Assembly: GCA_002083555.1 (NCBI GenBank)
Contig: MSXN01000024.1
Span: 4,315 to 68,314 of the forward strand
DNA: 64,000 nt
Direction: 5' to 3'
Source of the DNA: Nitrospira sp. ST-bin5
GTDB lineage: Bacteria; Nitrospirota; Nitrospiria; Nitrospirales; Nitrospiraceae
Shown here: in pieces, positions 27,883-35,511 of the stretch
How the letters are laid out: each line of letters opens with the position of its first letter
How positions within the stretch are numbered: position 1 is the first letter of the stretch
Translations under genes and position numbers: made by a program
Notes under the pieces: generated by a model
What the model was told of the DNA's origin: nothing
Database searches by the model: none
What the model saw: the letters and a program-made list of their open reading frames with translations, nothing else

Positions 27883-29135
27883 TAGACCGCTCCTGTCTGA
27901 CTGGGCTTCTCGACGGCAAAAATTTGAATCGGGTTCAAGGCCTCGTAACGAAGGTAATGGGCTAAGGGCTCGGCTCGCGATACTTGAAGCAAGGTAACCT
28001 CCGGCACCAACCCGCGCTTCCGCAAGGTCTGATAGGTCTCCGCGACATTCTCCAAGGTGATGGCATTCACGACGAGGCGTCCACCCGGTTGCAGCCGGTC
28101 CATGACAACGTCGATGATCTCTTCCATGCTCCCTTTGCTGCCACCGATGAAGACGGCATCGGGCGCTTCCAGACCGGTCAGCGCCTCCGGCGCTCGGCCC
28201 GCGATGACGCGCACATTGTCCACCGCATGGGCCAACAGATTTTCGCGGCAGATCTCGACGCCCTCCGGATCGACCTCGATCGCGTAGACCAGGCCTTTCG
28301 GCGCCAGCAACGCCGCCTCGATCGACACAGATCCGGACCCGGCCCCGATATCCCAGACCACACTGTCCGGTCTGATCCCCATCGCGGCCAGCGACAACAA
28401 TCGCACTTCACGCTTCGTGATGAGGCCCTTCTTCGGCATCCGCTTCGCGAATTGATCCTCATGGAGGAACGGAATGGTGCAGGGAGCGCGCCAGGAGGGA
28501 TCGGAGCGGACGAGCAACAGCACATTGAGCGGCCCGACATCTTGACAAGTAGCAAGCACCGCTACGTCGAATCGCCGAACCTTTTCATCCGGACCGCCAA
28601 GATTTTCACAGACCCAGGCCTCCCAGGCCGTCTCTCCATGTTCGACCATACGCTGAGCCAAGGACTGCGGCGAATTCTTTTCATCGGTGAAGATCGCCAC
28701 TTTGGCCTGGCCCTTGAGCCTGGTGAGAAATCCCTCGGACGAGCGGCCATGCAGAGATACAAATGCTGCGTCGTCCCACTTCAATCCAGCTCGGGCAAAG
28801 GCCCATTGCATCGAACTGGGCTGAGGCAGCACCTCGACATATTCGGCACCCAGCCTCTTGATCACCAGACTACCGATACCGAAAAATAATGGATCGCCGG
28901 AAGCCACGACACAGACATTCTGTTCCTCTGCCAGTTCCGCCACCCGGTCGAGCACCGACGCCACGCCGCCCTTGAGGACGATCTTCTCGCCCTGAAACTG
29001 CGGGAAGAATTCGAGATGACGCTCGCCCCCCACAAGCACCCCCGCCTTCATGACCGCATTCACGGCGCGGCTCGTCAGGCTCGCACAGCCGTCGTCCCCG
29101 ATCCCGATCAAGGTAATGGCGCGCCTTGGACTCAT
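27882..29135 (-). CDS. cbiET: Cobalt-precorrin-7 methyltransferase / decarboxylase fusion (CbiET)
   Basis: The N-terminal about 210 residues are the CbiE methylase (LIGIGDDGCASLTSRAV, VVASGDPLFFGIGSL). The C-terminal half, starting at about LITKREVRLLSLAAM, is CbiT with the SAM site WDIGAGSGSVSIEAALL and AVFIGGSKG. The fused protein methylates C5 and C15 and decarboxylates the ring-C acetate, like CobL. The start overlaps the cbiC stop by four bases. Confidence 0.92.
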   Translation of the reverse strand: MSPRRAITLIGIGDDGCASLTSRAVNAVMKAGVLVGGERHLEFFPQFQGEKIVLKGGVASVLDRVAELAEEQNVCVVASGDPLFFGIGSLVIKRLGAEYVEVLPQPSSMQWAFARAGLKWDDAAFVSLHGRSSEGFLTRLKGQAKVAIFTDEKNSPQSLAQRMVEHGETAWEAWVCENLGGPDEKVRRFDVAVLATCQDVGPLNVLLLVRSDPSWRAPCTIPFLHEDQFAKRMPKKGLITKREVRLLSLAAMGIRPDSVVWDIGAGSGSVSIEAALLAPKGLVYAIEVDPEGVEICRENLLAHAVDNVRVIAGRAPEALTGLEAPDAVFIGGSKGSMEEIIDVVMDRLQPGGRLVVNAITLENVAETYQTLRKRGLVPEVTLLQVSRAEPLAHYLRYEALNPIQIFAVEKPSQTGAV

Positions 29136-29782
29136 GCAGGAACCTTTGCTGATAGGAGCAATAGAGCATGGATAATCGCGACGGCAATGGGGCTGCCCCC
29201 CTTGCGGCCGCGCGCCACGATAGAAGGAGTCGAAAGTTCTAATATGACTTCCTTGGACTCAGCCGCCGACACGAACCCGACCGGCACGCCGATGATGAGA
29301 GCCGGCGTCGCTCCCTCTTCGCGAATCAAGCGGGCCAACTCCAATAACGCGGTCGGAGCATTGCCGATCGCCACCACCGCTCCATCGAGCAGATGAAGGC
29401 GATGCGCCTTTTTCATGGCCTCGATCGCGCGCGTCGAGTTGTTGGCCTTGGCCGTCGCAATCACATCCTCGTCCGAAATAAACGAGTAGACCTTGCAGCC
29501 ATAGGAGGAGAGCCGCTCCTCGTTCAGGCCGGCGGAAATCATCTTCACATCGACTAAGAGGGGACAGCCTCCTTGAAGGGCCGCCACCCCGGCGCGCACC
29601 GCATCGGGATGGAATCGCATCAGGGCCTTAAACTCGAAGTCCGCCGTGGCATGGATCACCCGGCGCACGACTTGCCATTCGTCCGGGCCGAAATCGTGCA
29701 GACCCGACTCCTGGTCGATGATCGCGAAACTGCCATCCTCGATACTCCTTCCGAGCGCGGTCATCTGTCTCATATCGTTCAT
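29132..29782 (-). CDS. cbiC: Cobalt-precorrin-8 methylmutase (CbiC)
   Basis: CbiC moves a methyl group from C11 to C12, giving cobyrinic acid. Motifs: RRVIHATADFEF (with the catalytic His), DVKMISAGLN, AIGNAPTALLELARL, GVPVGFVSAAESKE. I chose ATG 29782: GGAGG lies before it and it overlaps the cbiD stop; the extended frame to 29896 is within cbiD. The protein is 216 residues, normal for CbiC. Confidence 0.93.
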   Translation of the reverse strand: MNDMRQMTALGRSIEDGSFAIIDQESGLHDFGPDEWQVVRRVIHATADFEFKALMRFHPDAVRAGVAALQGGCPLLVDVKMISAGLNEERLSSYGCKVYSFISDEDVIATAKANNSTRAIEAMKKAHRLHLLDGAVVAIGNAPTALLELARLIREEGATPALIIGVPVGFVSAAESKEVILELSTPSIVARGRKGGSPIAVAIIHALLLLSAKVPA

Positions 29783-30888
29783 ATCTGAACCTCCGGGTAA
29801 CGACCGAGCAACGAGCCGCCGAAATCTACCAGACAGGTTTCCACCGCCAGCTTGCCGCCCGCGTGAACCTGACAATGTTCGACAACCCTCTTGCAAACCA
29901 ACGACGTGATGCCGACGAGACTAGCCTCGCGGCATAATTCCAACACATGGCGGGCCGTATTGGCCTGGCGGATAGCGGCCACCAACTCGTCCGACGCCGA
30001 TAACTCGGCTGCCAGCGACGCCAGAAATTCCATATCCACTTCCGATCCGGCGGCATGCGTCTGCATCTTGCCGTTGGCCATCTTCGACAATTTTCCCATC
30101 ATCCCGACGATGATGGCTCGCGCGATCCCTCGCTTCGCACATTGTTTGATTCCGACGCCGATGAAGTCGCCGACCTGGATAAAGACCTGCTCCGGCAACT
30201 GCGGATAGAGCGCCATCGCATACTGCTCCGATTTGCCGCCGGTCGTGAGCACCAGCTCGCGCAGACCACTGGCCGCGGCCACATCGATCTCTTGCATGAC
30301 GCTCGCCTTGAACGCCGCCGTCGAATAGGGCCGCACAATGCCGGTTGTGCCGAGTATGGAGATGCCGCCCAGGAGGCCAAGCCGCGCGTTGGTGGTCTTC
30401 TTAGCCATCTCTTCACCGCCCGGCACGCTGATCGTCACCACCGCGCCCTCGTAGGGAGCGCCGGCCAATTCTTCCCCCACCATCTCCGTAATATTGCGCC
30501 GTGGAACCGGATTGATCGCAGGCCCGCCAATCTCCAAGCCCAACCCAGTCTTGGTGACGGTGGCTACGCCCTGGCCTCCCCTGATCTCGATGCCTGGTTC
30601 TGCTCGCAGCTCCACTTCTGCTGTCAACTCGGCCCCATGCGTACAATCAGGATCGTCGCCGGCATCCTTGATGATGCTGCAAATCGCGCGGCGGTCCATT
30701 CGCTCACAACGGGCGAGCGCGAACGTGACGCGCGTCCGATTCGGCAGGGTCGTTTCAATTTCAGACAGCAGGGCCCCCTTCACGAGACAGCGGGTCGCAG
30801 CCTTGGCCGCGGCCGCGGCACAGGCGCCTGTGGTGAACCCTGTGCGCAACCCCTTTCGATCTTTCGGCGGTACGCTCTTATCCATCAC
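29779..30888 (-). CDS. cbiD: Cobalt-precorrin-5B C1-methyltransferase (CbiD)
   Basis: It methylates C1 in the cobalt-early route and is a marker of that route. Motifs: LRTGFTTGACAAAAAKAA, KDAGDDPDCTHG, GLEIGGPAINPVPR, LLGGISILGTTGIVRPYS, GGKSEQYAM. Its length (369) is typical. The start overlaps the stop of the HutX-like gene upstream. Confidence 0.94.
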   Translation of the reverse strand: MMDKSVPPKDRKGLRTGFTTGACAAAAAKAATRCLVKGALLSEIETTLPNRTRVTFALARCERMDRRAICSIIKDAGDDPDCTHGAELTAEVELRAEPGIEIRGGQGVATVTKTGLGLEIGGPAINPVPRRNITEMVGEELAGAPYEGAVVTISVPGGEEMAKKTTNARLGLLGGISILGTTGIVRPYSTAAFKASVMQEIDVAAASGLRELVLTTGGKSEQYAMALYPQLPEQVFIQVGDFIGVGIKQCAKRGIARAIIVGMMGKLSKMANGKMQTHAAGSEVDMEFLASLAAELSASDELVAAIRQANTARHVLELCREASLVGITSLVCKRVVEHCQVHAGGKLAVETCLVDFGGSLLGRYPEVQI

Positions 30889-31256
30889 TCATGTCCCGCC
30901 AGCCCACTAAAACACTCACGAATCTTTGCCGCACGTTCAGGGCTGTAATTCTCTGCCTTCGCCCGATTCGTACCCCGGAACGTCACCCGACAGAGCAACT
31001 CCCCATCCGGCCCTGCTAATTCCAGCGCCGCATTGGCCTCATCCTGCTGTCGATAGAGAAGCCTGCTTCCAGCCTCGATCTTGAGATGCACATGGGTCTG
31101 TCCCTCTTCGCCCAGCGTGACCCATTCAGCCCCCTGCCGCACAGTGAGGAGGCCATGGACCTCGGCGATCGCGCCGGACGAACGAACGATGACGCTCGTC
31201 TCCCCAAACCCAAGTGCGGTTTCCAGCGCGGCAAGAATCTGCTCCCGTCCGGTCAT
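30885..31256 (-). CDS. Small HutX/ChuX-like protein in the B12 operon
   Basis: The 123-residue protein overlaps both neighbours by four bases. Its order of features resembles ChuX/HutX heme-handling proteins: AEVHGLLTV, THVHLKIEAGSRLLY (place of the GLHGH segment), ELAGPDGELLCRVTFRG (place of FFNxxGExMFKVFVGRD) and a C-terminal helix. The likeness is weak and comes from pattern rather than alignment. If right, it may bind a tetrapyrrole intermediate. I withhold a gene name. Confidence 0.6.
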   Translation of the reverse strand: MTGREQILAALETALGFGETSVIVRSSGAIAEVHGLLTVRQGAEWVTLGEEGQTHVHLKIEAGSRLLYRQQDEANAALELAGPDGELLCRVTFRGTNRAKAENYSPERAAKIRECFSGLAGHE

Positions 31257-31978
31257 GCGGACTTCTTCGGCATATTGAAGAACGACTCCACCTGCTCCTT
31301 GCTCACGGCCACTCCTGCCGCCACCAAATCGTCGAGCAATGCCAGGTTCACGACTCCATCGCCCGCAATGAAAGCCTGAGTGAGATCACCACGCGACAAC
31401 ACTTCACAAAGCATGGCTCTGGCATGAGGAACCCGCTCCGGATGACCAACTGCGGGAATCGCCTCGATTCGCACCTCGCCACAAGCCGCGGGAACCTTAT
31501 TCTTCACGAACTCGTCCGGGAGAAAATACTCCGCCGAGTCGCGCAGCCACATGAGCCGGGCCTGAGGGAGCAACGGCGCAAAACGGGTCGCGCGTAAGAG
31601 TCCCAGCGCAGCGGTGATCCCTGTATCCGTCGCCAGGATCAAAGTCCTGCCTGAGACATCCTCTCTCGGGAAAAACTTGCCCCAGGGTCCGCTGAACGAA
31701 ATATCCGTTCCTGCTACCAGCTCATGTACGAACGCGGAACCTAATCCGTCCGGGATGCGCTTTACGGCAAGCTGAAAGCGGCGTTGCTCGGCATCGCCGG
31801 TAAGAAACGAGTAGGCCCGCTTGACGGCTTTGCCATTCGGCAAGACGATTCGGCTATCGAGGATGAGGTACTGTCCACCGATGAACCCCACCGGCTCGGT
31901 CGCGCACAGATCGAGCAGCAGAGTATCGGAGCCCAACCGTTCGGTTCCCGTCACGCGGGCCGTCTTGGCTACAGCCAT
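31253..31978 (-). CDS. Ferredoxin-NADP-reductase-like flavoprotein
   Basis: The 241-residue protein has the FNR fold order: an FAD-binding barrel with KRAYSF (RxYS-type motif) and FSGPWGKFF, then LILATDTGITAALGLLRAT as the start of the NAD(P)-binding half, and an FIAGDGVVN-type end. No iron-sulfur motif is present. It is co-transcribed with cbi genes and overlaps the next gene by four bases. The pathway needs a precorrin-6A reductase (CbiJ/CobK) that I do not find, so this is a candidate for that step or for a cobalt-reducing step. That role is inference. Confidence 0.75.
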   Translation of the reverse strand: MAVAKTARVTGTERLGSDTLLLDLCATEPVGFIGGQYLILDSRIVLPNGKAVKRAYSFLTGDAEQRRFQLAVKRIPDGLGSAFVHELVAGTDISFSGPWGKFFPREDVSGRTLILATDTGITAALGLLRATRFAPLLPQARLMWLRDSAEYFLPDEFVKNKVPAACGEVRIEAIPAVGHPERVPHARAMLCEVLSRGDLTQAFIAGDGVVNLALLDDLVAAGVAVSKEQVESFFNMPKKSA

Positions 31979-31983
31979 CGTTC

Positions 31984-32358
31984 TTACTCCGCCGGATAGA
32001 TCTCATGGACAAAATCATGCATCTCATCGAGATCGCGATAGAGATGGGTCAGCCCTTCGATCTGATGGGCCAGGTCGAGATCGACCTTCTTGGTCAGCAC
32101 CACAAGCGTGCGCAGATACGGGAGCTTCGGATCGTCCGACCGAGTCGCGGCGACACGCTGCTCAAGCGTGGACACCGCGCTCTCGTAAAACTGCTTGAGC
32201 GAAGCCAAGTCCTTGGCGCCGCACATGGAACGAATCGGTCCCGGCTGATCGGCCCCGGTGCCTAGCTCGGCCAGCTCATGCTGCCGCTCGGCTTCGTTTT
32301 TCACCCCCAACACTTCCATCAAGCCCAACCGCAGTCCCGCAATTTCGTGACAAGCCAT
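31984..32358 (-). CDS. DUF3209 protein
   Basis: The start at 32358 gives MACHEIAGLRLGLMEVLG, the characteristic N-terminus of DUF3209, with GGAGGG upstream; the frame is open back to 32448 but that part overlaps cbiX. The 124-residue protein is helical with one conserved Cys/His/Glu cluster at the start (CHE) and a second Cys (SMCGAKDL). DUF3209 genes stand next to cbiX in several bacteria. The role is not known; the cluster could bind metal. Confidence 0.8.
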   Translation of the reverse strand: MACHEIAGLRLGLMEVLGVKNEAERQHELAELGTGADQPGPIRSMCGAKDLASLKQFYESAVSTLEQRVAATRSDDPKLPYLRTLVVLTKKVDLDLAHQIEGLTHLYRDLDEMHDFVHEIYPAE

Positions 32359-32371
32359 CCGACACCCTCCG

Positions 32372-33553
32372 TTACTGCATAATGTTGTCGACCAGGCGGC
32401 TGACCAGCCGGTCACCCAGCAAATGTTCTTCGACCAATTCCTTGGCATCCGCCTCTTTCACGCCCCGATACCAAATGCCATCAGGATAGACCGCGACCGT
32501 CGGTCCTTCCCCGCAGCGGCCCATGCAGGAGGTCTTCGTCACGCGAATATCCTGATCCCGCCCGGCGTCCTTCAACAGCCGCCGCAATGTAGCAATGAGG
32601 GGAATGCTCCCGCCATCGGCACAATCGACATTCCCGCAGACCAGGACATGTTTAGCCAGCGGGCGATGGGCATGCACGTGCGGCATGGCTTGCGCGTGGG
32701 TGAAACCGTGCCGCAGACTCCAGAGCAACGCTTTGATCCCGCCCACATGCTCGGTCACAGCGGACACCGGCACACGATACTGACAGGTATCGCAGGGGAG
32801 CGGCCGCTCCCCTCCCGTCGCTTCGGCCAGGCGCTCGTCCATCAAGCGGAGCAACCGGTCGTCGATTCCCAAATGAGGTACCAGTTCGGTCTTGATCCAG
32901 GGATAGCGCGCTTGGAACGATTCCACCTGCTCGCGAATTTTCGTGATCAGTCTTCCGCCGAAGAGAAAGTAGGGAGCCACGACGATCCGTTCTGGGCGCG
33001 CGCGCGCGACCAGCTCCACCGTCTCCTCAAACAGCGGTCTCGTCACGCCGATGAAACAGGGCACCACCCACCCGATCTCGCGCCCCTCGGCAAGGAGACG
33101 AACAACTTTACAGAAGTCCCCGTTCGCATCCGGGTCGCTTGAACCACGGCCCACGACCACGACGGCAGTCTTCGAGGATTCACGGGCACCTTCCAGCGCC
33201 GCCCGCGCCCGCTCAAAGGCCAGCTCCACGAGATTGGGATGGATGCCCAAGGCATTGGCCACGATAAAACGGACGGAGGGAAACTCTTGCCGAGCCTGCG
33301 AGAGCGCGAGCGGGATATCGTTCTTCACATGCCCCGCGGCAAAAAGGAACAACGGCAGAACCACAACGGAATCGGCCCGTTGCGCCAACTCGCGAAGCGC
33401 GGTGGCCAATGACGGGCGGGCCAGCTCCACATAGCCATGCGCCACATCAAGATCGGGTCGCGCCGCGCGAAAGGCCGCCACCAAGGCCTCGAACTCAACA
33501 TTGGCATTGGGATCACGGCTGCCGTGCCCGACGATGAGCAATCCCGTCGTCAT
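32372..33553 (-). CDS. cbiX: Sirohydrochlorin cobaltochelatase (CbiX) with C-terminal 2Fe-2S domain
   Basis: Two CbiX repeats (LLIVGHGSRDPNAN, LPLFLFAAGHVKNDI; VVVGRGSSDPDAN, VAPYFLFGGRLITKI) insert cobalt into sirohydrochlorin. They are followed by a His-rich linker and a thioredoxin-like ferredoxin domain with C-x4-C (VCGNVDC) and C-x3-C (SCMGRC), which can hold a 2Fe-2S cluster. I chose ATG 33553; the frame extends to 33631. It is the first gene of the operon and lies 127 bp behind the riboswitch. The ferredoxin domain may serve a redox step or cobalt sensing. Confidence 0.9.
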   Translation of the reverse strand: MTTGLLIVGHGSRDPNANVEFEALVAAFRAARPDLDVAHGYVELARPSLATALRELAQRADSVVVLPLFLFAAGHVKNDIPLALSQARQEFPSVRFIVANALGIHPNLVELAFERARAALEGARESSKTAVVVVGRGSSDPDANGDFCKVVRLLAEGREIGWVVPCFIGVTRPLFEETVELVARARPERIVVAPYFLFGGRLITKIREQVESFQARYPWIKTELVPHLGIDDRLLRLMDERLAEATGGERPLPCDTCQYRVPVSAVTEHVGGIKALLWSLRHGFTHAQAMPHVHAHRPLAKHVLVCGNVDCADGGSIPLIATLRRLLKDAGRDQDIRVTKTSCMGRCGEGPTVAVYPDGIWYRGVKEADAKELVEEHLLGDRLVSRLVDNIMQ

Positions 33554-33679
33554 GCGACACAAACCGTGTGAGAGGCTGCCGGCATAAAAAAACCTCCAGC
33601 TCCACAACAGGAACAAGAGGTCGCATGCCAAAAAGGCAGGAGAGATCTCCTCCGTTACCGCGCGGAGAAACCGTACTAT

Positions 33680-33870
33680 GTCAGCTCGGATAGGTCTCCT
33701 GGCTCATAGGTTCAGAAGGTCGAACCTTCAACGCTACCCCCAGCCTTCCCCAACAAGTTTGTCGAGTGGCTAAAACGGGGGAGCTTCCCACTTACAGTGG
33801 CGGGACCGCGCCGGTTTTTCACCGGACTTCCCTGTTACGCCCTAGCGGGCATCCGAGAGATTACTCAATT
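33680..33870 (-). promoter_or_regulatory. Cobalamin riboswitch before the cbi operon
   Basis: On the minus strand the blocks are GGGAAGTCCGGTGAAAAACC, CCGCCACTGTAAGTGGG, GAAGGCTGGGGG and GAGCCAGGAGACC, diagnostic of the AdoCbl riboswitch. The region between 33554 and 33679 contains the leader of cbiX. Cobalamin would shut off the entire operon. Confidence 0.93.
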
Positions 33871-34007
33871 ATCAGCCAAGATACCTAACGCGGGCTAGTC
33901 CACCCTGTCAAGGCTGAAATATCATGAGTGCACGCGATCTGAAGCGACTCTCCGCGCACCGAGCGGACCACAACGCCCAATAACTTACCAAGACATGCAC
34001 CGAGACC

Positions 34008-34245
34008 GGTTGTCCATTTGGTTGCCCACGCTCACCACGGCAGAAAAACACCAGCTGTTTCAGCTCGTTACAAAGAGCGATCATGTCCTGAAAAGGCTGG
34101 TGTCGACAGTTCGATTCTATCCCTCGGCACCACATCCCCTTCAAAAAACTACTGAAATCCAGCTTCATTCGGTCCCTTCCAAAAGTCACGATTTCAGCAT
34201 TTTTCAGCCCGTTTCGCCCGATTGGTTGTCCAAATGGTTGTCCAA
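34008..34245 (+). repeat. Imperfect direct repeats around the tRNA-Phe fragment
   Basis: GGTTGTCCATTTGGTTGCCC at 34008-34027 and GGTTGTCCAAATGGTTGTCC at 34222-34241 are direct repeats on both sides of the tRNA-Phe half. Each contains an inner repeat of GGTTG(T/C)CC. They could be arm-type binding sites of an integrase. Otherwise the 33.9-34.4 kb stretch holds no supported gene. Confidence 0.4.
34087..34132 (+). other. 3' half of tRNA-Phe (probable attachment site)
   Basis: The sequence begins at an anticodon loop (CCTGAAAA, anticodon GAA) and continues through GTGTCGACAG TTCGATT CTATC and CCTCGGC-A-CCA, which are the variable loop, T arm and acceptor end of a bacterial tRNA-Phe. One T-stem pair is mismatched and no 5' half lies upstream. 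This is what an integrase that recombines at the anticodon loop leaves behind. It marks the border between the B12 region and the second accessory segment. Confidence 0.7.
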
Positions 34246-34438
34246 GACCATGGGCGGCAAACCAGCTCCCAGGGCTTAGAGACGATCATTTTTCAGGCTC
34301 TACAATACCCCACTTCAAACCCCGATTCACTTTTCAGCTCCACTCCCTCCTCGTCACTCCCCCTAATCACCAGCACAAAACACATAGCCCCCAATCGCCG
34401 CCTGAAATTCCATAGCGTGCTGCGATTTACCTCATCGA

Positions 34439-34473
34439 GAGTCGTTGTCATGACACTGTCTTGACAACGACTC
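34439..34473. promoter_or_regulatory. Perfect inverted repeat operator of the TA pair
   Basis: GAGTCGTTGTCA and TGACAACGACTC form a perfect 12-bp inverted repeat around an 11-bp spacer, 40 bp before the antitoxin start. A -10-like or -35-like TTGACA lies within the right arm. Autoregulation by the RHH antitoxin or the TA complex is the usual arrangement. Confidence 0.7.
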
Positions 34474-34512
34474 ATTCTTGGGCTACCTTCAAAAACCAAG
34501 AGAGGTGACACG

Positions 34513-34821
34513 ATGGCCGTACGCGCCGTTCGCAGTGAGAAACTGGATCTTCGGCTGAGTTCCTCAGATAAACGGATACTGGAAGCAGCGGCATCTGTTT
34601 CCAGTCGGTCGGTGAGTGACTTTGTCCGTGAAAGTGCGCTGGCCCGCGCTGATGAAACTCTGGCAGATCGTCGCACCTTCCTGCTGAGCAAAGCGAAATG
34701 GGCTGAGTTTCAGGCGGCGCTCGATGCTCCGACTCGTCCCCTCCCTCGCATGAAAGAACTCCTGACTGAGCCAGGATTCTTTGACGCCCCCCATCTTCAC
34801 CGCACGACAAACAAGCGTTGA
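34513..34821 (+). CDS. TacA-like (DUF1778) antitoxin
   Basis: The 102-residue protein has the N-terminal RHH of DUF1778 antitoxins (KLDLRLSSSDKRILEAAASV, then SVSDFVRESAL) and a C-terminal toxin-neutralising tail with PLPRMKELL. GAGAGGTGAC precedes the ATG. It overlaps the GNAT toxin start by four bases and has an inverted-repeat operator upstream. It would neutralise the acetyltransferase toxin and repress the promoter. Confidence 0.88.
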   Translation: MAVRAVRSEKLDLRLSSSDKRILEAAASVSSRSVSDFVRESALARADETLADRRTFLLSKAKWAEFQAALDAPTRPLPRMKELLTEPGFFDAPHLHRTTNKR

Positions 34822-35312
34822 CTCGGAAGATCGAAAAGCTTCAGCGACATCACGCCGTTGATGCATTCGACTGTGGGCGGGAAGATCTGAATCGCTTTCT
34901 CCAGCAATATGCCCTACCCAATCAACACAGCGGAGGATCTCAAACTTATGTGGGAGTGGTCGACGACACCGTCGTCGGCTATTACGCACTCGCGGTGGGA
35001 TCGGTTGAACAAGACATTGCCCCGGAACGAGTCAAGAAAGGACTCGCAAAACATTCCATTCCGATCATGCTACTTGCTCGGTTAGCTGTAGCCCTCCACT
35101 GGCAAAAACAAGGGGTGGGTGCCGCGCTCTTGAAGGATGCGGCGCTACGGACGCTGCAGGCCGCGGATATCGCCGGAATCCGTGCCTTGGTGGTCCATGC
35201 CAAAGACGAAGGAGCGAAACAGTTCTACGAACGCTTCGATTTTCTCCCCTCCCCAAGCGATCCGTTACATCTCTTCATGCTCCTGAAAGACCTTCGAACG
35301 CTCTTTTCCTAA
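34818..35312 (+). CDS. TacT/AtaT-like GNAT toxin
   Basis: The 164-residue protein is a GNAT acetyltransferase of the type that acetylates charged tRNA and stops translation. It shows FDCGREDLNRFLQQYA near the start, VGYYALAVGSVE, MLLARLAVALHWQKQGVGAALL (the acetyl-CoA loop, QGVGAAL for Q/RxxGxG/A) and FYERFDFLPSPSD with the catalytic Tyr region. It starts with TTG in a four-base overlap with the antitoxin. Both genes look intact. Confidence 0.88.
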   Translation: MTRKIEKLQRHHAVDAFDCGREDLNRFLQQYALPNQHSGGSQTYVGVVDDTVVGYYALAVGSVEQDIAPERVKKGLAKHSIPIMLLARLAVALHWQKQGVGAALLKDAALRTLQAADIAGIRALVVHAKDEGAKQFYERFDFLPSPSDPLHLFMLLKDLRTLFS

Positions 35313-35336
35313 GGACGCTCTCTCATCAAGACCGTC

Positions 35337-35511
35337 GCGGCCAACCTCTCTCCCCGTTTCTATTCACCACGGCAAGACGCCGGGGCAGGTCAAAAAACAG
35401 AAGCTCACGCTCGCCGACTTCTGCCGGCTTCCCGCCAACGAGAATCCCGACGATCGTGGCGGACAGTTTTGGCAATATCTGGTCGCCAATCGCGCGGGCA
35501 ACACCCATTAG
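35337..35511 (+). pseudogene. Possible C-terminal gene fragment
   Basis: One frame reads a natural-looking end (SIHHGKTPGQVKKQKLTLAD, PANENPDDRGGQFW) and stops at 35511, overlapping the convergent gene's end by four bases. No start codon or upstream part is found, so it would be a remnant. The family is unknown, and the call rests on composition only. Confidence 0.25.

Noticed and set aside
33995..34279. 94-residue plus-strand frame at the tRNA-Phe fragment
   Set aside because: It reads through the tRNA half and the direct repeats, so it is not a real gene.
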